Source: Methylocaldum szegediense
GTDB taxonomy: Bacteria > Pseudomonadota > Gammaproteobacteria > Methylococcales > Methylococcaceae
Direction: 5' to 3'
Assembly: GCF_949769195.1 (NCBI RefSeq)
Contig: NZ_OX458333.1
Location: 4,126,001-4,190,000 of the forward strand
Length of the DNA: 64,000 nucleotides
Below the pieces are notes generated by a model that was given only the letters and a program-made list of their open reading frames with translations, was not told the origin of the DNA and searched no databases. Below, piece by piece: positions 27,840 to 36,270 of this stretch. Both the position numbers and the translations under genes were made by a program. Position 1 is the stretch's first letter; every line of letters begins with the position of its first letter.

Positions 27840-28400
27840 TCACGGCGCGCCGCCCGGAATCGTGGGTACGGTTGCAAACACGCTGGATTTCGCACCCTGC
27901 CAATTCGCTTGCTCCCGCTCCCTGGCCGGAGGCGTAATCCGATGAGCATATTCAAGATTAATGCGGGCGTCCAAGTTGTTCGGGTTCAGCCTGAGAGCCT
28001 CCTGCAACTGTTCCTTCGCTAGAGCGACCAGCGTGTTGACGCGAACGTACTCCAGAACGCCCTTGGCGTTCCAGAGCTCAGCCGCTTCCCGCAGATACAG
28101 TGTTCCAAGGTTGTAATGAACCCACTCGCGAAAATGTTCGTCCCCTTGACCGAGAATGCCGGTATAAAGCTGCATGGCTTCCAGGGTCGCGCCCGATCGT
28201 TCGAGTTGGTGGGCTTTGGCGAACAACAGCGGCGAGGGTGTTTTCTCGTCGACCTCTATCCGTTCCGGTTCTGCGATTAGACCGTTGTGGCGGGCAATAC
28301 GGAAAATGGCGTGGCCTTCGTAAACGATTCCGGCTAGCAGTATGGCTAGAACGCCCCAGATCGTTGCTGGCGAGCGCCAAACGTGTATCAGGCTGGCCAT
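27840..28400 (-). CDS. mxaK: MxaK-like protein
   Basis: 186 residues with one N-terminal membrane helix (about residues 12-30) and a soluble part containing TPR-like helices (LLFAKAHQLERSGATLEAMQLYTGIL, QLQEALRLNPNNLDARINLEYA). It is placed between the two vWA proteins, exactly where mxaK lies in known mxaRSACKL operons. It overlaps mxaC by 13 bases. Its role in methanol dehydrogenase maturation is known genetically in Methylobacterium; the biochemical role is unclear. Confidence 0.8.
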   Translation of the reverse strand: MASLIHVWRSPATIWGVLAILLAGIVYEGHAIFRIARHNGLIAEPERIEVDEKTPSPLLFAKAHQLERSGATLEAMQLYTGILGQGDEHFREWVHYNLGTLYLREAAELWNAKGVLEYVRVNTLVALAKEQLQEALRLNPNNLDARINLEYAHRITPPAREREQANWQGAKSSVFATVPTIPGGAP

Positions 28401-29371
28401 GATCTTACCTCCAGGAACTTGGCACCGAGCAGTAGCGCCAAAAATACGAGAGCTGCCCCGTAGCAGTAGCTGGAGACATCCTGGCGCGGTAGCTTTTCGA
28501 GATAATGCAAAGGAAGATTTTCCAATCGTTCGACCTCCGCGATCGCATGCTGTAGCGCCTCCGGGTTTTCCGCCTCGAAAGCCCGATACGGTACGCCGAG
28601 ACTCTGGAAATATTCATGGAGAAGATATTCGGGCGTCGTGCTTTCGTTGGGATTGGCTGGTTTCTCCGAAAGGCGTCCGCTTCTTGGGTTACGGAGATAA
28701 ATCCAGTAAAGGGTTGCTTGCGTTTCCTGAAACCACTGTCTGAGCTGGTCGCTGGTTTCCTCTTCGATCTGCGCGGCTCCGTCCGAAACCAGCAATATGA
28801 TCCGAGAACCCGTAAACGGTTTTCCGCTGTAGAAGTCGAGTGCCATCGCAAGTCCCGGAGCGATGTTGGTTGCGCCGTGGCCGCGGCCGCTGGTTGCCTC
28901 GATAGCGGCCAATACGGCCTGCTTATCTTGCGTGAAAGGCATCACGTAAATCGGCGCGGCCGAAAAATCGATCATGGCGAACAGATCGTGTTCCCGCCGA
29001 TTGACAAATTCGGCCAGCAGCTTGCGGGCTACGGCCCCTTTGGTCTCCTGCGCGCGGCCGCCCATATACTGGCCGGAAAAATCCTCGTTCATGCTGCTAC
29101 TCCGGTCTAGCAGCAATACGATATGCGCTCCAGTCCCGACTCTTTCCACCCAGCGCTCGCTCAAATAGGGGCCGGCGATGCCCAGACTGAGACTGAGAGC
29201 CGCCGCCGCGGCGCTGAAGCGCAGCACGCGGTCGAATAGGGTCGATAGCGGATCGCTCGGGAGTATCGATATAGACGAGTAAGAAATCGCCGGCTGTCCG
29301 CGTCCAAGCAAAGGAATGAGAGCGGCGAAACCGAGCAGTAAGGCCCATGGCGCCGAGAACTCGATGTTCAA
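28388..29371 (-). CDS. mxaC: MxaC-like vWA membrane protein
   Basis: 327 residues: hydrophobic helices near residues 5-22 and 47-65, then a vWA domain with a complete MIDAS motif (LLLDRSSSM, followed by GHGATNIAPGL and VSDGAAQ), and a C-terminal membrane helix. Assigned as MxaC from its place between mxaA and mxaK. The start is TTG at 29371, overlapping the mxaA stop as TTGA; a GGAGGAG ribosome-binding site 5 bases upstream supports this over any upstream codon. Confidence 0.83.
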   Translation of the reverse strand: MNIEFSAPWALLLGFAALIPLLGRGQPAISYSSISILPSDPLSTLFDRVLRFSAAAAALSLSLGIAGPYLSERWVERVGTGAHIVLLLDRSSSMNEDFSGQYMGGRAQETKGAVARKLLAEFVNRREHDLFAMIDFSAAPIYVMPFTQDKQAVLAAIEATSGRGHGATNIAPGLAMALDFYSGKPFTGSRIILLVSDGAAQIEEETSDQLRQWFQETQATLYWIYLRNPRSGRLSEKPANPNESTTPEYLLHEYFQSLGVPYRAFEAENPEALQHAIAEVERLENLPLHYLEKLPRQDVSSYCYGAALVFLALLLGAKFLEVRSWPA

Positions 29372-30288
29372 GCGCTCCTCCGTTCGGCAGCGATGCAGCG
29401 ACGGCACAGCGTTTCAAGCCGTTCCAGCGGCGAATCCGCCGGGATGGGTGCATCCGGGGCGGTGTAAAAGATACGCCGGGACAGAGCGAAGAAATGATTC
29501 AACTCGTCACGAAGTTCATTGAAGGCGGGATGTGCCGCGAGGAAGCTCTCCAATTCCCCGGCAAACAGACGAAATCCGGCGGTATCGTCCAAGGCTCGAT
29601 GCAAAAGCCTGACCGCGGTCCGGTACGCTTCAGCGTCGCCTCGTTTACGATTGAGTTTCCTAATATCTCGCAAGGCGCGTGCGAACGGCGGTGTTGTCTT
29701 TGCAAAGAACGGCAGCCAGCCGTAGCGGCGGGCGAGGATGGCGAGCACGACTAGGGCTCCGGCGAGATAAGCGGTAAATCTCAGGGGATGGGGACCGATC
29801 GGAAGCGGTTCGGGACCGGCGGACTCGCGGATCTTGACGTTCTCGTCCGAGATATCGGTCGGAATGATCGGAGCGATTGCAATATTCCAGGGCTGTGTCT
29901 GCACTTCCAGCGGCGCACGGCCCCGAAAGCGGATCGGCAGCGCAGGGATGGTCAGTTTTTCCGGCTGTCGTACGCCTTTAAATATTTGATACGTCAGCCG
30001 TAGCCGATATTGTGTCTCGTCTTGCGTGTCAACCTTGGTCCAATTGACGGCGCGGATGTCCAGCCACTCGTTGAGTGGCCCGGGCACGGGCAGATATTCG
30101 GTTTCCAAGTCATAGCCGTCAGGCACGGTGACAAGAACGTCGTAGTCGACCGGGTCCCCGATGACATAACCGAAATCGCGCAGCGTGAGGGATTCGATGC
30201 GGGGTGTGGACCCGGCGGCGTAGGCGAGTATCGGTAGCCACAGAAGCACCGGACTCAAGCTTAAAATCAGTTTAAACAGGGGCCGCAT
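29368..30288 (-). CDS. mxaA: MxaA-like periplasmic/membrane protein
   Basis: 306 residues with a signal peptide (cleavage after AYA near residue 24), a beta-rich periplasmic domain starting with the typical LRDFGYVIGDPVDYDV segment, a membrane helix (about residues 175-193) and a cytoplasmic C-terminal helical domain. RxFGYxxGD is characteristic of MxaA, needed for active calcium-methanol dehydrogenase. It starts 3 bases after mxaS and overlaps mxaC. Confidence 0.85.
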   Translation of the reverse strand: MRPLFKLILSLSPVLLWLPILAYAAGSTPRIESLTLRDFGYVIGDPVDYDVLVTVPDGYDLETEYLPVPGPLNEWLDIRAVNWTKVDTQDETQYRLRLTYQIFKGVRQPEKLTIPALPIRFRGRAPLEVQTQPWNIAIAPIIPTDISDENVKIRESAGPEPLPIGPHPLRFTAYLAGALVVLAILARRYGWLPFFAKTTPPFARALRDIRKLNRKRGDAEAYRTAVRLLHRALDDTAGFRLFAGELESFLAAHPAFNELRDELNHFFALSRRIFYTAPDAPIPADSPLERLETLCRRCIAAERRSA

Positions 30289-30291
30289 CGC

Positions 30292-31134
30292 TTAGGCTCG
30301 ATAAAAATAACGGGTGAGGTCATCCGGGTCGAAACGGTCTTTCAGGAAGAACGGTTCTCGGCCGTGCAGCGCGCAGATCCGTTCCAGATCGTCGCGGCGT
30401 TGTTCGAATGAAGCCCGGATCTTTTCGCGCAGCGCCGGGCGCATGAATAATCGCCGCCGGATGCCGGTTTCGGGATCTTTCAAATAAATCAGCCCCCATG
30501 ACGGAAGCCGATCGAATTCGGCGCTGTCCCACAAAACCACCGGAACCACGTCGTGACGCACTAGTGAGTCGAGCACGGTGTCGAGACGGTCGAATGAGAA
30601 ATGAAAATCCGAAACAAGAAAGACCAAGGCTTTTTGTTTCCCAAGATGCGGTGCAACTTCATTCAGTCCATCAGAAGACCGACCTCGCGGGTAAAAATTT
30701 CCCAAGGTCTCCAGCAGTTCGGCGGCGGCTCCTTTGTGCCAACGCAGCGGCAGGAACAAGTCCCAGCGTATCGCGCTGTCACAAGCGATAAAGCCGAAAA
30801 GATCGCCGGTGCGATAAGCGGAATAAGCCACCGACGCGGTGAATTCGGCCAACAGTCGGGTTTTCGATGTGGTACCCCGAAACCCCATGGACGCCGAAAG
30901 GTCAGCGATAACATAAACGGGAATCGCGCTTCTTTGGCGAAAGGTTCGAACCATGAGCTGGCCGAAGGGGTCGTGCAGTGTGGCGCGTATGTCCAGGCTT
31001 CGTGGGTCCGGATGGGCCGTCAAGAGCGCATAACCGGCGAACTCGTGGCTGGTGCCGTGCTGTGTGCCGCGGTGGTGGCCTGGAAGTATGCCGGGCGAGC
31101 GCCAACTGACTTGGTAATGAAACTCGGGAATCAA
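30292..31134 (-). CDS. mxaS: MxaS-like DUF58 protein
   Basis: 280-residue cytoplasmic DUF58/vWA-like protein. N-terminal FHYQVSWRSPGILPGHHRGTQHG is typical of DUF58 partners of MoxR ATPases, and VIADLSASMGF supplies a MIDAS-type motif near residue 77. It starts with ATGA overlapping the mxaR stop, indicating coupled synthesis of the ATPase and its partner. Confidence 0.85.
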   Translation of the reverse strand: MIPEFHYQVSWRSPGILPGHHRGTQHGTSHEFAGYALLTAHPDPRSLDIRATLHDPFGQLMVRTFRQRSAIPVYVIADLSASMGFRGTTSKTRLLAEFTASVAYSAYRTGDLFGFIACDSAIRWDLFLPLRWHKGAAAELLETLGNFYPRGRSSDGLNEVAPHLGKQKALVFLVSDFHFSFDRLDTVLDSLVRHDVVPVVLWDSAEFDRLPSWGLIYLKDPETGIRRRLFMRPALREKIRASFEQRRDDLERICALHGREPFFLKDRFDPDDLTRYFYRA

Positions 31135-32159
31135 GGTGCTGCGACGCGTTGCAAAATACCGTTCATCAGTTCACCGACCAGGTCAGTACGGCGAAGCTCA
31201 TAAACCGGGTTGAAGAAAACCCGGTGGGCTGTGGTATCCACGAAGACCTGACGGATGTCCTCCGGAATTAGAGCGGTCCGATCGTTGAGCCAAGCCGAGA
31301 CACGGGCTGCCCGCATCATCATGCTCATTCCTCTGGGGCTGGCACCCGCCAGGATCAATTGCCGCATGTCCACGCCGTCTATCTTGATCCCATAATCCTG
31401 GGGAGTCCGGGTCGCCTGCCAAAGGTCGAGCGCATATTGCTGCAGCGCGTCGCTCGCTTTGATCTCGGCTTGAATGACGCGGGCGATATCCACGATGTCT
31501 CGATAGGGCAGAACGCCCGGCTGTACGCCCTCGATGAGCCTATCGGTGTCGTGAAAGCGCGGATCGAACATCAAAGCGCGTCGCAAAGCGGGGTCTTGCG
31601 GCGTCTCGATATGCAGTTCCATCAGGAAACGGTCGCGCGCCGCCGAAGGAATTTCGAAGGTTTCTTCCTTTTCGACCCGGTTGCGGTCGGCGAACACTTG
31701 GAGATACGGGAAAAAGTACTCCCGGTTGAAAGCGCTGATGCTGCGCTCGGCCATGATCCGCAACAGCAAGGAATGGACCTGAGGGCGGGCACGGTTCACC
31801 TCGTTGAAGAAAAATACGGAAAGCTGCTCGCCATGTTTGAGAATAGGGCCGGGATCGACCTGCGGTTTGCCAACTTCATTAATATAAGTGTGATAGACGA
31901 GATCGTTCGGCATTAGATCGATCGTGCCCTCGATACGCTCATAAGCGCCGCCCAATCCGCGCGCGACGGCTCGCAGCAAGGTGGTTTTACCGACGCCGAC
32001 ATCGCCTTCCAGCATAACGTGGCCGCGGGAGAACACTGCCAGAGTGATTTGATGAATGGCATGATCGAGACCGATCACAGCCTTTCCGATTTCCTGCTCA
32101 AAGCTTAAGGCGCGCTGCCGCCAGTCGGACAGCAAGGAGTGTTTATCGAATCGGGACAT
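31131..32159 (-). CDS. mxaR: MoxR-family AAA+ ATPase (MxaR)
   Basis: 342 residues. Walker A GDVGVGKTT near residue 58, Walker B VFFFNEVNRA, and sensor/arginine segments downstream. MoxR ATPases act with vWA proteins as metal-insertion or assembly chaperones; MxaR is the methanol dehydrogenase member. It is the first gene of a six-gene overlapping operon matching mxaRSACKL. The 173 bases upstream contain only the terminator of the preceding gene, so mxaFJGI is not upstream here. A generic MoxR-Bat stress cluster is the alternative, but MxaA and MxaK features argue against it. Confidence 0.85.
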   Translation of the reverse strand: MSRFDKHSLLSDWRQRALSFEQEIGKAVIGLDHAIHQITLAVFSRGHVMLEGDVGVGKTTLLRAVARGLGGAYERIEGTIDLMPNDLVYHTYINEVGKPQVDPGPILKHGEQLSVFFFNEVNRARPQVHSLLLRIMAERSISAFNREYFFPYLQVFADRNRVEKEETFEIPSAARDRFLMELHIETPQDPALRRALMFDPRFHDTDRLIEGVQPGVLPYRDIVDIARVIQAEIKASDALQQYALDLWQATRTPQDYGIKIDGVDMRQLILAGASPRGMSMMMRAARVSAWLNDRTALIPEDIRQVFVDTTAHRVFFNPVYELRRTDLVGELMNGILQRVAAP

Positions 32160-32235
32160 AGGGTAGAAACGGGTGGTATGGTATGAGAGAGATGTTCAGC
32201 AGGCAACTCTGTAGGTTACATCATCGGAACCCAAA

Positions 32236-32261
32236 AAGTAAAAACCCCGCGTAGCGGGGTT
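32236..32261 (-). terminator. Terminator between the small membrane protein gene and mxaR
   Basis: AAACCCCGC / GCGGGGTTT with a 3-base loop; read on the minus strand it continues into TTTTTACTTTTT. It ends transcription of the gene at 32333-32668, so mxaR needs its own promoter in the roughly 75 bases that follow. Confidence 0.8.
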
Positions 32262-32332
32262 TGGGTCAGGCTCAAATATCGGTTGATTGCTCGTTGAGAG
32301 ATTAAGGGAATGATCTAACGATCGCGACGTTA

Positions 32333-32668
32333 CTAGGCGGTCTCGGTCTGTTTTCCGGAATCAATGAGTGGGTCGAAGCGCTGAATTTGGCTGTATCCGA
32401 ATGAGATCAATTGCACACCGATATCGACGACTAGTTTGTAAAGTTCGGGCATCCGAGAGACAAGATAGCCTATGTAACCCAAGGCGCCGATGCCAAGCCC
32501 GGCGGCGAGCACGGTCGGCAAGCCGATGCCGTGGAAAATGCGGATAATCTGCGTCAGAATGTCCAGTGGCAATAGCAGCATAACCCCGAAGTAAACGAGG
32601 GTCATGAATGTAAATAGTACGAAGACGACGAACTTCAACGCCTTCGCCAACATAAGATCTACTTTCAT
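32333..32668 (-). CDS. Small membrane protein of unknown function
   Basis: 111 residues, not recognised. Two strong hydrophobic helices (about residues 12-33 and 49-68) with a short periplasmic or cytoplasmic turn between them, then an amphipathic C-terminal third. The ATG has an AAGGAAAAAA ribosome-binding site. It stands alone, closed by its own terminator, upstream of the mxa operon and divergent from the RibD_C gene. No function can be inferred from context. Confidence 0.7.
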   Translation of the reverse strand: MKVDLMLAKALKFVVFVLFTFMTLVYFGVMLLLPLDILTQIIRIFHGIGLPTVLAAGLGIGALGYIGYLVSRMPELYKLVVDIGVQLISFGYSQIQRFDPLIDSGKQTETA

Positions 32669-33000
32669 ACGTATTTTTTCCTTCCCAAGCTCAAGCTAAG
32701 AAATCTTTGTCTGGGCCGACACGATGGAAATTGCGACCACCGCCCCAAGCCTCCCGGTAGTTCGGGAGCCGTCTATAAAATAAAAGCCGCGAGATGCCGG
32801 CTCGAATCATACTGCCTATGGTAAATTTCGCGGCATTTTAGCATATCAATCCTCCTCGACCAGCTTAAATCCGTGGCGTGGGATCTCGCATCCAAGTGAT
32901 CACCGAGGTGGCTATCTTCAAGCGTATCCGGTCGGCCAGTCTTTTCGAAAACGGAGGGAGCCGTTGACTGTAATTTTGAATTCGATAGGAGGATATCCCC
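32669..33000. other. Intergenic region upstream of the RibD_C gene
   Basis: About 330 bases with small imperfect hairpins (for example CTCCCGG...TCGGGAG near 32751-32768) and a strong Shine-Dalgarno AGGAGG at 32987-32992. Presumed divergent promoter region; no gene seen. Confidence 0.5.
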
Positions 33001-33096
33001 ATGTTCGGACGTGAACATGCGAAAATCGTTTTTTCAGTGGGCACATCTTTATCGAATGGCCAAGACCATATTTCGTTTGTTTCCTCCCCCTTTTGA
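33001..33096 (+). CDS. Possible 31-residue leader ORF
   Basis: ATG at 33001 preceded by AGGAGG with an 8-base spacer, the best initiation signal in the region. It encodes 31 codons (begins MFGREHAKIVF, ends SFVSSPF) in a frame different from the RibD_C protein and overlaps its start by 40 bases. It could be a leader peptide that couples translation, or chance. No homology is recognised. Confidence 0.3.
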   Translation: MFGREHAKIVFSVGTSLSNGQDHISFVSSPF

Positions 33097-33889
33097 GGAG
33101 GTAGCATTAGAAGGGCTTTATCTCAGACTGAATCTGCACCGGCTGGGCACGCCCGAAAAGCCTTTCGTGTACGCCAATTTCCTCACCAGCCTGGATGGAC
33201 GAATTGCGTTGGAGGATTCGAGCGGACAGACCTACCTTCCGAAAAGCCTGACCACGCCGAATGACTTTCGATTGTTTCTGGAGCTGGAGTGCCAAGCGGA
33301 TTGCCTGATCACGCACGGTGGCTATCTCCGTTCGCTGGCGGAGAAACGTCTGGGAAACATTCTTCAAATCGGTCTGACCGATACGACCCGCGACCTTGCA
33401 GAGTGGCGCGAGGCGCAAGGGCTGGTTCCTCAACCGGCGATCGTCGTCGCGAGCGCCAGTCTGGACTTCCCGATGCCGCCGTCCATCCGAGAACATGGTC
33501 AGGCTTGTTACATCGCCACAGGAGAACAGGCGGATCCTGCGAAGCTGGACTATTGGCGCAGGCAAGGATACGACATCATTCTCGCGGGGAAGGGGAGAAT
33601 GGTGGAGGGTGACGTGCTGACGCGTCGGCTGGGCGAACTCGGCTACCGAACCATTTACCTGATCGCCGGGCCTCACATGTTGGACACGATGGTCCGTGAA
33701 GGGCGTCTTGCACGTCTGTTTCAGACGATCACTCATCAACTGATGGGCGGAGAGGTCTTCCGTACGTTGCTGCCGGGTCCGGAATTGGGGCCGTTCGGGC
33801 ACCTGAAACTGCTGTCCTTGTATTACGATCCTACCTCGCCGCTGGGGGCGGGGCAGTGGTTCGCCCAATTTGAGAGCAATCACGTGTAG
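33056..33889 (+). CDS. RibD C-terminal-domain reductase (DHFR-like fold)
   Basis: 277 residues from the chosen ATG. It consists of a RibD_C domain: ANFLTSLDGRIA near the N terminus, ECQADCLITHGGYLRS, and YLIAGPHMLDTMVREG. Such proteins use NAD(P)H to reduce riboflavin intermediates or pterins. It lacks the deaminase domain of RibD and sits next to a pteridine-reductase-like SDR, folK and folB, so a pterin substrate (folate or tetrahydromethanopterin route) is more likely than riboflavin; this is inference. Start is uncertain: 33056 fits the usual N terminus (xLFPPP) but has no ribosome-binding site of its own; an upstream ATG at 33017 is possible. Confidence 0.75.
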   Translation: MAKTIFRLFPPPFEEVALEGLYLRLNLHRLGTPEKPFVYANFLTSLDGRIALEDSSGQTYLPKSLTTPNDFRLFLELECQADCLITHGGYLRSLAEKRLGNILQIGLTDTTRDLAEWREAQGLVPQPAIVVASASLDFPMPPSIREHGQACYIATGEQADPAKLDYWRRQGYDIILAGKGRMVEGDVLTRRLGELGYRTIYLIAGPHMLDTMVREGRLARLFQTITHQLMGGEVFRTLLPGPELGPFGHLKLLSLYYDPTSPLGAGQWFAQFESNHV

Positions 33890-33915
33890 AGGCTGTTGGA
33901 ATTGTGAGGGGTGAT

Positions 33916-34647
33916 ATGACGAAATCGGCGCTCGTTACCGGCGCGGCACGCCGTATCGGTGCGGAAATTGTACGTCGGCTACATGCGGCCGGATACCATA
34001 TCGTGCTGCATTACCATCGGTCCGCGGCTGACGCCGAGGCTTTGTGCAGAGAGCTTAACGCCGTGCGCGAGGATTCGGTCCACTTGCTGCAGGCCGATTT
34101 GCGGGAGACAGGCGGGCTGAATGATTTCGTCCAGCGGGCGGCGGCCGTTTGGGGCGGTCTAGACGTCTTGGTGAATAACGCGTCGGCGTTCTATCCCACC
34201 CCGTTGGGGACGGTGACGGAGGATCAATGGAACGACCTTCTGGGCAGCAATCTGAAAGCGCCGTTTTTTCTGGTCCAAACGGCGGCACCTTATTTGAGAG
34301 AACGTAAGGGTTGTATCGTCAATATCGGTGACATCCATGCCGATCGTCCGCTCGAGAACTACACCGTTTACTGCGTCGCGAAAGCCGGGCTGGCGGCGAT
34401 GACCCGTGCCCTCGCGAAAGAGTTGGCGCCGGATATCCGGGTTAACGGCGTCGCGCCCGGTGCTATTCTGTGGCCCGAGCACGATATGGATTCCACGAAA
34501 AAAGCCGACATTCTGACCCGTATACCCATGAAACGCGCTGGCGAAGCGTCCGATATCGCGAAAGCGGTCGTATTCCTGGTCGCGAATGCGCCTTATGTTA
34601 CCGGCCAGATACTGGCGGTGGATGGCGGTAGGAGTCTGTTTAGCTGA
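33916..34647 (+). CDS. Pteridine reductase-like SDR
   Basis: 243-residue short-chain dehydrogenase. The cofactor motif is TGAARRIG, the TGxxxRxG variant typical of NADPH-dependent pteridine reductases (PTR1/FolM) rather than TGxxxGxG. NNAS and the catalytic YTVYCVAK (Tyr-x3-Lys) follow, then VAPGAILWP. The ATG at 33916 has GAGGGG 5 bases upstream and is preferred to GTG at 33904. It lies 26 bases after the RibD_C gene and converges on folK with an 8-base overlap of the 3' ends. Likely reduces dihydrobiopterin/dihydrofolate-type substrates. Confidence 0.85.
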   Translation: MTKSALVTGAARRIGAEIVRRLHAAGYHIVLHYHRSAADAEALCRELNAVREDSVHLLQADLRETGGLNDFVQRAAAVWGGLDVLVNNASAFYPTPLGTVTEDQWNDLLGSNLKAPFFLVQTAAPYLRERKGCIVNIGDIHADRPLENYTVYCVAKAGLAAMTRALAKELAPDIRVNGVAPGAILWPEHDMDSTKKADILTRIPMKRAGEASDIAKAVVFLVANAPYVTGQILAVDGGRSLFS

Positions 34648-35137
34648 TATCCGAAACTGAGCCGAGCCGCCGCTGCTTTACGCCGGTTTTATCGAATTTG
34701 GCCCACAGTTCAGCGTAACTCTCGCCAAGTATGGGGTGTTTTCGATTGGGTGTGATTTCGGCAAGCGGTTCCAATACGAAGGCATAGCGGGTGATGTCAT
34801 CGCGTGGTAGTGCAAGCTTGCCTTCTTGGAGTACCTGGTCGCCATATAGGATCAAATCGAGATCGAGCGTGCGCGAAGAGAATTTCTTGCAGTCCCGTGT
34901 ACGCCCATGGTGGCTTTCGATCTCGCTCAGCATCGTCACGATCTCGGATACCGGGCGCTCGGTGGAGAATGCCACCACTAAGTTGTAAAAGCTGGAGCCC
35001 TCGAAGCCGACCGCTTCACTTTCGTAAACGCTCGAGACAGTCAATGGGCCTACCCGCTCTTCCAACTCTTTCAAGGCGGAAGCGATGTGCTTTTCTCTTT
35101 CGATATTGCTGCCGATGCTGAGGAAAACATCAGGCAT
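34640..35137 (-). CDS. folK: 2-amino-4-hydroxy-6-hydroxymethyldihydropteridine pyrophosphokinase
   Basis: Transfers pyrophosphate from ATP to 6-hydroxymethyl-dihydropterin in folate synthesis. 165 residues: N-terminal LSIGSNIEREKHI, central YESEAVGF and the signature RTLDLDLILYGD, then LPRDDITRYAFVLEPLAEI. The ATG at 35137 is preferred; a GTG five codons upstream is possible. It overlaps folB by 8 bases and acts on the product of FolB, so the two form a functional operon. Confidence 0.94.
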   Translation of the reverse strand: MPDVFLSIGSNIEREKHIASALKELEERVGPLTVSSVYESEAVGFEGSSFYNLVVAFSTERPVSEIVTMLSEIESHHGRTRDCKKFSSRTLDLDLILYGDQVLQEGKLALPRDDITRYAFVLEPLAEITPNRKHPILGESYAELWAKFDKTGVKQRRLGSVSDIS

Positions 35138-35495
35138 ATTTTTGTTTTTCACCTCGTTCGATAATGATTCCCACGTCGCTGGCTTTACGGATTGCCCCTT
35201 TTTTGTTGAGCGTTAACCTGAGCCAGGGCACCTTGAACTCATCGATAACGATTTGAGCGATCTTCTCGGCTAGAGTTTCCACGAGGTAAAAATCGCTTTC
35301 CTCTACGAAAGAAATGATGCGTTTTGAAACCGCTTTGTAATCCAGTGTGTGTTTGATATCGTCCGAGGCCGCAGCTTTACGGATATCGGTACCCATTTCC
35401 AAGTCGATTAGGACAGTCTGCTTGATTTTTCGCTCCCAATCGTAGATGCCGATCACCGTCTCGATCTCTAGACCGCGTAGAAATATAATGTCCAT
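35130..35495 (-). CDS. folB: Dihydroneopterin aldolase
   Basis: Cleaves 7,8-dihydroneopterin to 6-hydroxymethyl-dihydropterin and glycolaldehyde. 121 residues from the ATG at 35495: MDIIFLRGLEIETVIGIYDWER, LDYKAVSKRI and FYLVETLAEKIA with the substrate-binding glutamate are family features. First gene of the folB-folK pair; divergent from plsY. The ORF extends eight codons upstream but homology begins at MDII. Confidence 0.95.
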   Translation of the reverse strand: MDIIFLRGLEIETVIGIYDWERKIKQTVLIDLEMGTDIRKAAASDDIKHTLDYKAVSKRIISFVEESDFYLVETLAEKIAQIVIDEFKVPWLRLTLNKKGAIRKASDVGIIIERGEKQKYA

Positions 35496-35578
35496 CGTCA
35501 ATCCGACCGGTTTTCGCAAAGTCGCGAATTGGTATCACAAAAATTACAAAACTAGCAACCGGAATACATTTTAAGCGC

Positions 35579-36169
35579 ATGGCAGTGTGGTTTTTAGTTC
35601 CTTTGGCATATCTCCTGGGCTCACTGTCCAGTGCGGTGATCGTGAGTCGATTGTTCCATCTCCCTGACCCGCGCGAGCAAGGCTCGAAAAATCCGGGTGC
35701 GACCAATGTGCTGCGACTGGGCGGCAAGAAAGCGGCCGCGATTACCTTGTTAGGGGATGCCGGCAAGGGATTGGTTCCGGTCTTGTTGGCCAAGGCTTTT
35801 GATGCTGACGCGATCAGCATGGCTTTGGTTGGGCTGGCTGCATTTTTCGGGCACCTTTACCCGGTGTTTTTCCAATTTAAGGGCGGCAAGGGCGTTGCCA
35901 CCGCTCTCGGGGTGCTCTTGGGCTTTGCGTGGGCGGCTGGGCTGGCTGCTTTAGCGACTTGGATTATCGTTGCGTTTGTCTCGCGCATTTCGTCGCTTGC
36001 GGCTTTGGTTGCGTCCGTTCTAACGCCATTCTACGTTTGGTTCTTGACCGGTTCCGAGCAGTTGACTGGAGCGGCAGGCGTGATGGCTCTGTTTCTCATT
36101 TGGCGCCATCGCGGAAACATCGAGCGCTTGCTTCAGGGGCAGGAGGCTCGGATCGGGCGCAAAGCCTGA
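35579..36169 (+). CDS. plsY: Acyl-phosphate:glycerol-3-phosphate acyltransferase PlsY
   Basis: Inner-membrane enzyme making lysophosphatidic acid from acyl-phosphate and glycerol 3-phosphate. 196 residues, about five membrane helices. Three catalytic motifs are seen: YLLGSLSSAVIVSR, GSKNPGATNVLR and KGGKGVATALG. It follows folB divergently by 83 bases. Its substrate is made by GpsA, encoded earlier in the window. Confidence 0.96.
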   Translation: MAVWFLVPLAYLLGSLSSAVIVSRLFHLPDPREQGSKNPGATNVLRLGGKKAAAITLLGDAGKGLVPVLLAKAFDADAISMALVGLAAFFGHLYPVFFQFKGGKGVATALGVLLGFAWAAGLAALATWIIVAFVSRISSLAALVASVLTPFYVWFLTGSEQLTGAAGVMALFLIWRHRGNIERLLQGQEARIGRKA

Positions 36170-36270
36170 ATAGTTTGGGCTTTACTGCTGATTTTTCAGA
36201 CCTCCCTGGCTCGTTTGCCTAAGCCATCGGACTGGGCGCGGGACCGTTCGCTCACGCGGTTTTTCGAGAT

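Noticed and set aside
33095-33101. Second Shine-Dalgarno-like GAGGAGG just after the leader ORF
   Set aside because: No start codon lies at a usable distance in the reductase frame, and the bases encode conserved residues (FEEV) of the RibD_C protein.
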